In this document: one piece after another, positions 37,191 through 48,407 of the stretch
Layout: each line of letters starts with the position of its first letter
How positions within the stretch are numbered: position 1 is the first letter of the stretch
Assembly (NCBI RefSeq): GCF_001723175.1
Contig: NC_064652.1
Coordinates: 4,018,222 to 4,082,221 of the forward strand
Direction: 5' to 3'
DNA length: 64,000 bases
Source of the DNA: Penicillium oxalicum
Lineage: Eukaryota; Ascomycota; Eurotiomycetes; Eurotiales; Aspergillaceae
Notes under the pieces: generated by a model
Database searches by the model: none
Seen by the model: only the letters and a program-made list of their open reading frames with translations
Told to the model about the DNA's origin: nothing
Translations under genes and position numbers: made by a program

Positions 37191-37211
37191 AAATTATAGG
37201 AGGGGAGGTTA

Positions 37212-37565
37212 TATAGTAGGGGATTCGGTTATATATACTTAGTAGATATTAAGTAGTGAGAGATATCTGATAGCCTAACCGCCTAGGGAGGTTATCTAAG
37301 ACCTAGGCTACGGGATCTTTAGGATTATTATTATTAACATGTTTTAATTAACGGTTTAGATTAAGGATTCAGGACGGTCTCTATAGTCAGATCCTTTATA
37401 CTTATAATATCACACTCTTTTTGATTCCTGCCTTTAGTACCTAATATCGGATCTCACGATTACCTTAGAGGATTCAGGGACTTGCGTGCTAGTAGGTTTG
37501 GTTTAGTTCCTCTATGACTCGACCTATCTGGTGAGATCAGACTGCCGTGAGCATTCCCCTCTTCA
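37212..37565 (+). repeat. Right long terminal repeat
   Basis: Partner of 25551-25898. Starts TATAGTAGGGGATTCGG (TG changed to TA) and ends CCCCTCTTCA. A purine tract (AGGAGGGGAGG) lies just upstream, as expected for plus-strand priming. The first half carries more C-to-T/G-to-A changes than the left copy; the second half is nearly unchanged. Confidence 0.85.
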
Positions 37566-38626
37566 CTATCTAGGGATTGGCGAATCGAAGTATCGAATTA
37601 TAGCTAGACTACCGATAAAATCGGCCTTCGCTAGCTCTAAAAGATCTTTATTCTATACACTACTTCGCGTGTACGAGGGCGATTTCGGCTATTAATCCTC
37701 GACGGGCACGGTAGCTATCTTATACCTTAGTTCGATCGAATCTGTGCTAAAAACGATATTATACTACTTTGTATACCTTTATATTCGTCTTGCTTACTAT
37801 AGCCGCTTAATATTAGGTGCTTTGTAGTGCTAAAGCGTGCCTACAGGCGCTTTATAAGCGATTTAGCCCTAATAGGCTATAATTATATCGATAAGCTTAA
37901 TTTCCTTACTAATTATCTACGCGCGAGGATAGAAGCTTTTCAGCCGAATATTATTCAAAGTAGCTTCGTAGCTACTAGTATCGTACTAGTTAATACCGAT
38001 AGAGTGCTTTCGAAGCTTAATATATCTCTTCGAACGCCCTCGCTACTATCAAGCCGACTAGGTAGTAGATCTAGCTAATTTACCCCAAAAACGCTAAAAA
38101 CAGTAATTTAGCTAGAAAAGCAAGCTTCTATACTTAAGGAGCTTCTAAAGCAGCGATCGCATAGCCCGCCTACCCTGTCAAAACTTATACTTAATCAAAT
38201 CATTAAGGGCCACTATATAGCTCTGTATAACACTACGCTACTAGCGAAGGAGAACGCTAATCTACGCGTAGCGAATAAAAAGAAACGTTAAAAGCGTACT
38301 CGATCGACTAGGCGGATTAAACACGAAGGGGGCCTATTAATCGAAGAGGGCCTATAGCTAGTTCAGCAGCTAATTCAACCTACTAAAGCTAATAAGATAG
38401 TATCGCATAAACAGGGCGATTTACCTAATCAGCAGGATTAGCCACGCAGGAGGGCTCTGCCTAAGTGTAGTGGATGCGGAGAAATTAGGCATAGGGCCAA
38501 TCATTGTAATAAACGATAGTCTTAGCTGAATTGATGCGTTCTGGTTGATTATTTTGTTATAAAAGTTTATTATGGGGTTGGGTGGCCAGGGTGACCGTGT
38601 GGCCAGGGTGACCGTGGATTACGTTA
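37566..38626 (+). mobile_element. Fot1/pogo-type DNA transposon, 3' half, RIP-degraded
   Basis: Transposase sequence starts right at the LTR edge and can be read through several TAG/TAA codons. It has WRIEVSN-like start, the DDE-region phrase LLILDGHGS, then IDKLNFLTNYLRARIEAFQPNIIQSSF and DRVLSKLNISLRTP (37827-38078 open), and a coiled, basic tail. A C-terminal zinc knuckle CSGCGEIRHRANHC lies near 38459-38500. The 3' terminal repeat contains GTGGCCAGGGTGACCGT twice in tandem (38582-38615) and ends ...GGATTACGT before a TA, the usual target. The 5' half, with the helix-turn-helix and first Asp, is missing; it would lie beyond the LTR but is not on the left side of the element either. Confidence 0.82.
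38582..38624. repeat. 3' terminal inverted repeat of Fot1-like element
   Basis: Two direct copies of GTGGCCAGGGTGACCGT followed by GGATTACGT, then TA. No matching 5' end is seen in the window. Confidence 0.55.
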
Positions 38627-39750
38627 TAAATATTTAAGTATTACTAATTAGGCGATTCTGCGAAGCAACCTTCGCTTTTAGCTATATCCCAATTCGCTAC
38701 TAACTTAATAACCTACCTCAAATTCGTTACATACGGACTTCGCTAGTTGCACCGGAGACGCTAGAAAGAGCGCGAGAAGAGCTCTTATTATCGAATTAAT
38801 TAGGCTTTAGAAACTAGGGAGTTTATATATACTATGCATTTAGAGTTATAGAAGAAGATTGAGAAGCTTGCGGCGATAGATGTGGAGATAAATCCCCTAT
38901 TATATCGATAACCTCGATATATCCTCGAGGATAAGAAGCCTTATTGAATATAGAGATATTAAGGCAATTGAAGAGGCAATTAAAGAGATAATTAAAGAGG
39001 CAATTTGTTATGGTATCCCGCGCCATGAGGCTATTCCCATGTTGGGGCCTTCGTTCTCAGGCCACCCATAAACACCCATACACGCCACCTGCTGACCCCC
39101 CTTCTCGCTGGCTCACCGCTGTATCCCCGGAGAGTAGTCTTCCGAAAGACCTGCATGTTTACCCCGCCTTCACGATGAAGGATTACCGTATAAGAGACCC
39201 CGGATCAACGGGGCATGAGGACCCCAAGAAACAGTCTCTGTTTACTCTGTGACAATTGGACTTAGAGCTTTGCTCTCCTACCTAGTTGACAGGCTTTTCT
39301 ACTCTGCAAGTAGACTATCTTGACACAATTAAAGGGGCAATTAAAGAGGGCTTTATATCTTTTTCAAGATCAATTTATACTACATAATATGAAGATGCGA
39401 TGAAAGGATTCCCCGTATTATTTTAATATAGACCAATATACATAATAGAAAGTACGATTCATACTACATTATATACTACTCTTGAGCAAGCTAGTATGCG
39501 CAAGAGGAAGGTGTAAGGATAGAAGATAGATCGTTCTATCTTCTATATAGAAGATTCAATTCGGCTTAGGATAGAAGAGATAGATGATGATCGATGATCG
39601 ATCTTGCTTAATCGAATATGATTGTTCTGATGAATACATTCAATGATGGGTGGTCGGGGCTTCCATTTAAGGTGAGTTATACCGTCCCCTTTAACGATGC
39701 TGAGCAGAGCACTTAAAGCCATAGGTTGCCTATGCAGGGGTCTCGGTTAC
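38627..39750. other. AT-rich flank with a short non-RIPed island
   Basis: Mostly AT-rich. Units of AATTAAAGAGGC occur at ~38960-39003 and again at ~39325-39350. Between them, 39005-39325 has normal CA/TG and higher GC, with an open frame of 80 codons (39010-39252) that is not recognised. Confidence 0.45.
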
Positions 39751-41751
39751 GCCGCCTAAGGACAACATCACCACGCTCACTTTAGCTGTTCGCGATGTGA
39801 TATATCCGATGGACTATATCCAGAAACAGCTCCGCCTTCCCCCGCAAAAACCTGATGCAGTGATAACCGATTCAATGTTGGACGCTTTACGCGAGTACAG
39901 CGAAAGCCGTTTCGTAAAGGTCACAGGAATCGGCATGCCTGCGGAGTTGATCAGCACTTGCCCACATCTCACGTCTCGCCTGTGGTTGGAAAACGACATA
40001 ATCCCTCTGGTGGTGGATTGTGACAAGGTGGCTATGGAAGGCGATCAAAATACCCCCTGGGGCCACCGAGCACTGGACGAGCAGGCTGAGGTTTTGGCCA
40101 TGAAATGCGTGAGGTGGGCTTTAAAATCCCAGTGATTTCGAATATGTACTGATATACACAGGGTGTTCGGTCCACTGAACATCCCCATCCTGCAGGTCGG
40201 CTATCGCGGCTTAGTTGAGGTCAACTCTCACTTCCACATGCATATTGCATCCTCGGAGAACTATCAGAACACTGTTGGCGCACAAACTTGGGACATTTTG
40301 CAGATAATCGCATCAGAAGTGCGACCTAAAGAGTTGCGTATCGCTCTATTTAGCGCAACACCACAGGGAGGGGGTGTAGCGTTGATAAGGCATGCATTCG
40401 TTCGTTTAGGAAGACTCCTAGATTTGGATATCAAGTAGTATGTCCGTCGCTCCCCAAATTTTTGTCGAGATCATCGACATGCATCATAGGTACGTTCCAC
40501 AACCACGATCTGGTGTGTTCCGTGTGACAAATATGAATCACAATATTCTTCAAGGAGTATCAAAAGAGGGCGACTACCTATCGGAGAAGGATGAAGAATT
40601 GCTTCGGGATGGACAACCGAGAATAGCAACCGATATTGGGCTTCTGATGGTGGCCCACTCGATGACCCTTCGAATGGAGGTGCAGACATCATTGTGGTAG
40701 ATCATCCGCAAATGCCAGATCTGATCCAGATCGCAAAGGAAAGGAGCCCTGCCCGCCCCGTCATCTACCGCAGCCACATCCAAATCAGAACGGACCTCGC
40801 GGAGACGCCACACACACCTCAGGCTAGAACCTGGAACTGGCTTTGGAAACGTGCCCAGCACGCAGACATCTTCATCAGCCACCCAATCCCGGATTCGGTA
40901 CCACGAGATGTCCCCAAAGCCATGGTGGGCTATATTCCGGCATCTACAGACATCTTGGATGGTCTGAATAAGGATATGCGCGACTGGGACATCGCACACT
41001 ACGGCCGAATCTTCAACCAGTGGTGCAAAGAAGCTGGAATGCCAACAGTTGATTATCCAACAGAGAAGTATTTCGCTCAGGTGGCTCGATTCGACCCCTC
41101 CAAAGGCCTATTTGACGCTTTGGACGGATACAGTATGTTTTATGATCATGTTCAGAAGACGAGTTCTTCCACCAAAGTTCCGAAACTAGTTATTTGTGGA
41201 CACGGGTCTGTGGACGACCCTGACGCAACCGGGACCTATCAAGCGGTCCTCGAGCGAATAGACGAGAAGATGCCTCGCCTGAAAGACTTGATCTGCGTTA
41301 TTCGCGCCAAGCCGTCTGATCAAGTCTTGAATGCGATCCTCTCCAAAGCCAAAATTATCTTACAGCTCTCGACCTGCGAAGGGTTCGAGATCAAGGTGTC
41401 AGAGGCGTTACGCAAAGGGAAGCCTGTTATTGCAACGAATGTTGGTGGACTTCCTTACAGGTCAAGCATAACGAAACTGGCTTCGTGATAGAACCCAACG
41501 ATCCTGGAAGTGTCGCTAAATATCTTTTCAAGCTATGGAGTGACGAGGGTCTGTATAATCGACTCCATAGTCATGCACTGAGGGCAATCCGAGACGAAGT
41601 CACGGCCGTCGGCCACCTTGCTTCATTGCTATATTTGCTATCCAAGTTGACGAAGGACAAGAACTGGAAGCCTCAAAGCCAGTTGATGCCCAAGTCCATG
41701 GTAGGTGAATTCAAGCCGACCGGAAGGAGTCCACTGCACTCTGCGCTTTAG
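39751..41751 (+). pseudogene. Trehalose phosphorylase / CCG-9-like GT4 glycosyltransferase, decayed
   Basis: Family of retaining GT4 enzymes that make or break trehalose with phosphate (Grifola trehalose synthase, Neurospora clock-controlled gene 9). Matches run from TLTLAVRDVIYPMDYIQ to the C-terminus: VKVTGIGMPAELIS, FRVTNMNHNILQGV, DHPQMPDLI, VIYRSHIQIRTDL, DIFISHPIP, ARFDPSKG and the GT4 E-x7-E signature CEGFEIKVSEALRKGKP. Introns at 40114-40161 and ~40435-40489. Damage: an in-frame TAG near 39720 just upstream of the conserved start, a frameshift between 40575 and 40620 (before NRYWASDGGPL), and a one-base loss at ~41455 (before QVKHNETGF). The expected Trp at the second splice junction is lost. 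N-terminal ~60 residues cannot be found. Not likely functional. Confidence 0.85.
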
Positions 41752-42952
41752 ACAATGTCGAATACGCGGACATGCTTTGGTATACCATTAGGACAGAATG
41801 CATAATACTGCAGGATCATAAATTATCATGAGATAGAACTGCGAATCGATGAATTCAGAGGAACCGACACCCGCTCTCCGCAGACACCTGCATCTCCTTT
41901 TCGCACGAATTTCTGTCCACTATTCCTCATTTGTCTCGTGACTTTGGGCCTGATGTAGAAGCATAGAAGCTGCTCATGGGCGCAGTATGAACAGACTGGA
42001 ACTTGACGATTCGCATTCTTTTTGGGACTTCGTGCAGCATTTGCAGGGATAAATGCTCTCTGCAGGTTGTGATACATCTCGAGTGGCAATGGATGAGGCT
42101 ATGTCTGCTTGCGAGGGTTTGATCCAGGTACTGATTAGGAGAACAAGACTGGCCATGTTTTCATAGCACGTTATTGCTAGTGCTTGGCTCTGATTACTTG
42201 ATATTAAGAGAATGATTTACCTGGTAAATTTTGACTATTAAATATAGGGAAGCCAGAATAAAAGTCTGGTGTGGCGGACCACTTGGCCGGGGACAGCCAA
42301 TTTAAACGGACTTGTCAGTGCTGATATTTCCACGGCGGCAATAAGACGCCGTGGAGGCATGCTTTGTTGGCTGATTCAATTTACTTCTTGGTCGATCTGT
42401 TTCAGTTGCTCACAATCTCTTATCGAACGTAATAAGTCGAGCTACTTCGGTCTTCGGGATATATCTCAAATTTTCCTTCACTAATACCCCGTCGTAGCGC
42501 TGGCTAGTTAGCTAGTTACCAAACGAGGTTTAGTAATCTTCAAATTTGGTGACATTTTCTTTCTCGTTATCCTCAACTTAGAGGCTCACCAAAACCAAAT
42601 CCAAAAGCTACCATGAACTGCTTCACACGACACATATCTATACCAGTGAGCATCTCATAATCCAGTTATTTCTAGGGCGCTGATGCTTCGTCTCGGATAA
42701 ATCTTAGGACTTGAAAGCCCAGGGCTATTCTGATTCTCACGTGATACTGGCGATGTCACTATTCGTCATGAATTGCTTGCTTACTTACTAACTCGAGGGA
42801 AATGGATGGGGAAAGTTCGCTTCCCTTGGTTTTGTTTCAATTGGTTGAGAATAGTCACAGGTTTGAAAAAACATCCAATTAATTTCCTGTATGTTGTAAT
42901 CATAGTCGATGGAAGAAGTGCCCTTGTTCGCCAATTTGCAACGTCACAGCAC
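41752..42952. other. Intergenic region, no gene recognised
   Basis: 1.2 kb. On the minus strand from 42156 a short frame has a hydrophobic start and CKCCTKSQKEC, but no clear gene model follows. Other short frames lack resemblance to known families. Confidence 0.45.
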
Positions 42953-43640
42953 CTACTTTCTGTTGGCCTTCCGCCGCATGTTTCCAGTTCTACTCTTAAT
43001 TTCTTGGGCATAGGCCCTGAAAAACTCATTTGGTTCCCGAGGATGGGCACTTGTGATGTCGTGGAAGGCAGCCGTCGAGATGTAGTTCGTTTTGCCTTCC
43101 CGAACCGGCGAGTAATACTCAAGTAGACACTGCAGCTCGGAGGAATCACTGGTCATTGAGAACTTAGAACCCTCTTGGCTTCTGCTCTGCAAGAATGTCT
43201 CAGTAATGATACGCTCTACGCTACTATGCTAGAATACTCACTCGCATATTTCTTCGACTTCCATCTCTTGCCCTAGCGCCTGACTCGCGGCCGTAGCGAG
43301 TTCATCGCCAGTTGCCAGCATTGGCCCTACTCCTGTAAGGAACGTATGCTAGGCTTTGTTAAGAGAGTACTGGCCCATACCTGCCAAGGCAATCAGTTGG
43401 CCGCGGTGTTTGACACTGAAGCATTCTACCCTACATGGACCAATCTGATGTCCCTTATATCATGTGTCTCTCCTTATCCCGAAACCACTTTTTGGAAGAA
43501 CGGTTTATCTGCGAAGCGACTCATGGAGCAATTGCAAGGACATCGATTACCGGTTGGGAGAAGCAGAGTAGCTGGAGATGCTCCTTATTACGGCCTCAGA
43601 AAATCGAGATTCGTCCAATCTTACCCTCTCAGTTGATCAG
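42953..43640 (-). pseudogene. Degraded oxidoreductase-like relic (possibly NmrA-like)
   Basis: The clearest part is the C-terminal frame 43192-42953 with LEYYSPVREGKTNYISTAAFHDITSAHPREPNEFF. Upstream pieces HRGQLIALAGM and GPMLATGDELATAASQALGQEMEVEEIC lie in the same direction but are broken by stops. The order (xGxxIxLAG, then a domain ending in an acid-rich helix) recalls NmrA-like NAD(P)-binding proteins. The match is by eye and weak. Confidence 0.3.
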
Positions 43641-43818
43641 GATGAAGTCGCTGCCCATGATGCTCGCCAAAACTGTCTATCCAGAACCCTTTTTCCGCCC
43701 CCTAAGAAGTCTGAATGAATACAAGCAATCTTTGCACCTGGACACGGTTCATTGATTGATTAAATGTCAGGATAACAGGAATCTCATGGGCCGCGCGGTG
43801 TGGCCATCAGCAGATGAT

Positions 43819-44950
43819 TTAGCACAAACTTAAAATCGTGTGATTTATTTTGTTCCATAAGGACGGCTTAAGTGTGTATGCGGAGCGGAAATTTTCACCG
43901 GCATAGACAACCTCTTCGCCTTGAACCCCAAGAAGCTCTTCGATATCCAATAAGCGGTTGTATTTGGCAACGTGCTCCCCACGACACGGTGCCCCAGACT
44001 TGATGTGTCCCGTCCGTAATTCAACTACCAAATCGGCGATAAAGTCATCAGTGGTTTCGCCAGATCGGTGAGAAATAAATACGCTCCAGCCGTAGCTGTA
44101 CGCAAGATTGCCTTGCCAAAACTTAGTACCCTCGAAGTGATGAGACGTTACGGGAAAGGACGATTCAATAGCTTCAGAAATGGTATCGACCTGGTTGATC
44201 TTGAGTAACATGGAGTTGCAAGCCATTCTCTCGTGGGCCTCCCGTACATAGGTTCTGTTTGTCACTAGCGGGTCATCGCCGGCGAAGTCAACGGGACACT
44301 GTTCGCAGAATTCTGTCCAGCTAGCCCAGTCGCTCTCCGAAAATGGATTTTCAAGAAGAACAGTCGGGCAATTTTCGAGGAGGGTGCTGTACAGATGCAT
44401 CAGTTGCTTCGGGGCGTGGCTGTCCGCTTTGCTGTTTTTGAACCCGAGGTCATAGTTACCACTCTTGAAGAATTCACTTGAAGCCGGATAGATGGCACAC
44501 TTGATTCTCCCTTCATGTCCAGCATCCGACATTGCCCTAACCAATAGGTCATGGGCTTTATGAGGTTCTGAAATTGGTGGCGCAAAGCCGCCTTCATTAC
44601 TAATGGCGATAGTGGAAGTGTTAATGCTACGTCGGCCACTTTCGAACTGGAGTCCAAGTTTACACGAATCTCCAAATTGATAAATTATCACCTCCTTTAG
44701 ATGTTGGTGATTTTCGGGGCAGGGTTGCACACTGTCAGCGATAGATTCTGTCCCGTCCCTAGCGATCCTAAACTCTCGGAAACCCATTTTGATTCCTGAG
44801 TGGACGCCCCCGTCAAGTACATTAAAGAATGGGACAGGAGGGGCCTTTAGGATAAGGCAAGGTATAAAGTGTGACCTACTGCTTAGATTCCATGCATAGA
44901 CCTGTGCGAAAGTGACTCCAAATTCGGTCTCAATGCCTGAACAGTCGCCT
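43819..44950 (-). pseudogene. Enolase-like gene, N-terminally truncated, with a lost metal ligand
   Basis: Strong enolase signatures: PPVPFFNVLDGGVHSG, NEGGFAPP (catalytic Glu), ASSEFF, LLENPFSESDW, GDDPLVTN, LLKINQVDTISEAIE (catalytic Lys), SHRSGETTDDFIADL (His) and TGHIKSGAPCRGEHVAKYNRLLDIEE (second Lys). The frame is open from about 44950 to the stop at 43819. Two points suggest it is not a working glycolytic enzyme. The N-terminal ~100 residues with the GASTG loop are missing, and the Asp before ASSEFF, a magnesium ligand (Asp246 in yeast numbering), is Tyr here (CAIYPASSEFF). The normal EDPF is ENPF. It could be an old duplicate or a diverged paralogue whose 5' exons I could not find in 44950-45450. 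Confidence 0.75.
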
Positions 44951-47450
44951 CCTGAGACAACAGTATAGAATTCCTGGCAGTTTCAAGTAGTAACCTGTTG
45001 GAGATGGTGCTGTTGTGATGCTCGGTGTAGATGTTGTCATTCCGTTAGTAATGATCCCAATACACACTGAGCGCCGTTATTCTCAGTGAGTGTTGAGTAA
45101 GCTGGGTATCGCAATTACCAGTGAGCAAGGGATTCCATGCCAGCAATTTGGCTTCTGTGACGGCCACACCTTCTCCAATATCCGCACATGTATAGACTAG
45201 TGTAAACTCCGGTCGATTGAGCACCCGCTCGATCATATATTCATTCGCCCTTTTTAAGAATTTCCATACCATCAACCATACAGCCAGCTACCATGATCGG
45301 ATTCAAGCTCCAGCTAGGGCAAAATGCCGGAAATCTAGCACGAGTCGCATAGGTTGCCGGTTTCGTCTCAATCCAAAGAAGCTTCCTGGTATCGGTTGCG
45401 AATTTAAATTGGGAACCCCACACATAACCATGAACCTGTTGATAATATGAGTGGGCATTCTTTAGCGCGATGTTGGCAATTAACCAAAGATAAACATAAA
45501 ATTATCCAGGGGCAATCAGACATCGGATCGAAACAACGGTATATAATTAAATTCCAAGCGGAGCTGCCTATTGTCTTAATTAATCCCAACTAACTCTATA
45601 ATATTCGCGACGAAATAAGACGAAAGAAACTCGGCAGGTTTACAATTCTTGAACCTTTAAGAGAGACGCTTCAAAATAGTAATTGGAGATACGCATTTAA
45701 GCAGGATACCGAAGGCTATATCTTTTTCTTTATGTTATTTCACCCTAAATCAATTAAATGGCCAATCGATATGATATGATCTTTTATTACACCTCACATG
45801 TAAGATAAATTGATATAAGATGCCGCTTTTTACATATTATCGGCCTGACCCCACCGAACTCATATTTTAGTATTGCTTTCTACTTTATGTAGAATGAGCA
45901 AGAAGAAGTTATAAATGAGCTTTGAAAAATTTCTTTCCATGGCATGACCTTTTACTCATTTCACCAGACCTTTGCGCTGAGAGAGATTTTTCTTTATTAG
46001 ATGCAACTAAACCTATCTGCCCAAGAAGCTCACATTTGCATGCGTTTGACATGTTACTAAGAGTGTACTTGCAGAGACAAAGCAATAATCTCGCTTCGAA
46101 TGAGGAATTTGAAACGTTTATTGCGAGGACAAGGTTTCTGTTCTTCTAATTAAAATTAAAAAGAGGCCTGAAAGCCAGATAAAGGGAAATGGCTCCAGAG
46201 TTGCATGTATAGTAAAGCGGCTGTTGGTGGAAAGGTAGAAAGTAGTGTACGCATTTTGACGTCAGCTGAATCTCGAGAATCTCCCCAAGTCCCCTGACAT
46301 GAGGATATTTTACCCTCAAGATTTATAAGTAATGAAGTAGTTGACAGGTTCAACCGGCAACGGTGGTGTGGTGTGGTGTGAAAGAAGGTTCGTATGACAT
46401 CCTTGATAAAGATCTTCGAAATGGGTTCGAAAAGAATCAGTTATGACGGGGCCTCCACAAGCCCTCATCATGGAATTTTTTCAGGAAGAAAGTAATTCTG
46501 CCGAATGGATTCTCTTGGAATCGCTTATTAATTTACTTACTACAGTTGAACAAAAAGATCAAATAGCTAAATTTGAAACTAGATTTTGTCTTACTGCTGT
46601 TGCTCTTGGATATTAAAAAGAAACATGTCTAACCTATAAAGAGATGTTTATACGGGTTTGAAGAGGACAATTCTATGTCTTGGAAATTGGGCGGCCTCAC
46701 GAGCAGAAGGTTCTAATGCTCTTTTGAAAAACCATAGAGGAACAGCAACAGGTGATACAGTGTACTAATTGTTTTTTAAGGAATCAATAATTCATTAGAA
46801 GCTCAGCACCAAACTCTTCTATATAACCTTGAAGATGATCGGATTAAGGCACTAAATTTCTCCTCTAACTTTCTCTGTTCGGTATTACACATAAAACGTC
46901 CCGATATCCTCGTCGTACAACATCCGAGCAAGCTTCTATGGCTAAGAAAGCTACCCTCAAAGCCCCGTTATCTAAATGTACTAATATATGCACTAGAACA
47001 ATGGGCCTTCCATGTGCGTACCGAATCGCTAGTTTATTATCAAAACATGAACCAACTCCACTAAGCGATATTCTATCAATTTGGAGGTTTTGCTTTGGTA
47101 ATGAGTTCCCCAATTTTCTGTCAATACTAGACCCTCTATTGTCACCGCCACTAGGAAGGTGAAACCAAGGCAACACATAAGATCGAAACAACAATATCAG
47201 ACCAAAGGATAATAAAGGAGAATGCCCTTCAATGCGTTCAAATTGTGGATAAGCTGGCCATACAAGGCGTTCATGTCAGGTGTAATAGCGTATATAGATT
47301 ACACAAAATAAACCAAGTGTGAGAGGGCAACTAGAAGAGAGCGAGCCCTTACAGGAGTAGATAGAATGGAGTTGGCAACACGTAATCGGTAAGCGGGCCG
47401 GCCATGTAGGCAAGCCGGCCACCTATCTACTTTTCCCATTTTCACGCGTA
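44951..47450. other. Intergenic region, no gene recognised
   Basis: 2.5 kb, AT-rich, with short frames only (up to 109 codons at 46865-47194, minus). The minus frames 45045-45423 lie just upstream of the enolase-like gene but do not look like its N-terminus. Confidence 0.45.
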
Positions 47451-47454
47451 TTAC

Positions 47455-47990
47455 AATATTATATCCTCCACCTTGCTATCAAATCGCAACCGATTGAGCC
47501 CAATTCAATTGGCAAGGAGGGCAGGTCTTTACTAGCTATTTCAGCTATTCGGAAGCAGGAGATATGCTCAATCCGCGAAGCAGCGCGCCAATACCACGTC
47601 CCGCACTCTACCCTCCAAGAACGACTATTTGGACACCTAGATTGTTCTAAAACACGCGCTAACAGTCATAAGTTGACCCAAACCGAATGGAAATTGCTTA
47701 AAGAATGGATTTTATCTATTTACGTCGAGCAGGCCTAGACCCGGTACCGTACTAAAAATGGCGAATCTTCTACTTGCGATGCGTGATTCTACTATGATCC
47801 AGACTGTCGGCGAAAAACGTTTCTATAATTTTACCCAGCGCCGCACAGAGCTCCAATGTTGTTTTCGCGTCGGAACTACCAGCGGGCAATGTGGGAGGAT
47901 CCGAAGATTATTCAGGCCTAGTTTAATACCGTACAAGCTACATTCAGCGACACGGTATCCTAACGGAGGATAGCTCTTCGGGTGGGCATT
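47455..47990 (+). pseudogene. Pogo/Tigger-type transposase, N-terminal relic
   Basis: Reads as a psq helix-turn-helix followed by a CENP-B-type domain: LLAISAIRKQEICSIREAARQYHVPHSTLQERL, then TRANSHKLTQTEWKLLKEWI. After a TAG, MANLLLAMRDSTMIQTVGEKRFYNFTQRRTEL continues the DNA-binding part, then EDPKIIQA-stop-FNTVQATF in another frame. The DDE catalytic half is absent. Damage is milder than in the transposon block to the left. Confidence 0.75.
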
Positions 47991-48407
47991 TCCATATTTT
48001 CAAAACGAAAAGATACAACCAAGCTTAGTTCGGCGGCCTCCCAGGAAACAGGCATTTCGGAGTAAGCGCAAGCGGGTGGAGAAGACGAAATCGGCTTCCG
48101 ATGACTACAGAACTTATTATTTATCGACAATAGCCATGCACAAAGGAGACCCTCGACTTATTGCCACGGCAGTCATTTAACGGCGCAGTTTGATCAGTCT
48201 TGTGCAGATAACGATGTAACCCGATCTGTATGCCACCGCATTCTCGCGTCCTTTACAGGGGGTGGTATACAAAACCTTTTAGCTGTATATGAGGTCTTGT
48301 CCGCTGATTTCTTATCTCTGCTCAGAAAGGAAACCTTGAGATGAACTGTATTTATAATCTTCAGGGTACTATACTGTATGTACATTCAAACTCGGCCCCA
48401 TCTTGAA
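47991..48407. other. Intergenic region downstream of the PsiD-like gene
   Basis: No gene seen. Holds the 3' end of the minus-strand decarboxylase gene and the tail of the transposase relic. Confidence 0.5.

Noticed and set aside
25899..38600. CRISPR-like or centromeric array
   Set aside because: The AT-rich repeats are degenerate, unevenly spaced and explained by RIP of transposons; no spacer-repeat structure.
39797..41751. Functional trehalose phosphorylase with extra introns
   Set aside because: No splice pair in phase removes the frameshift at 40575-40620, and the one at ~41455 lies inside a highly conserved segment.
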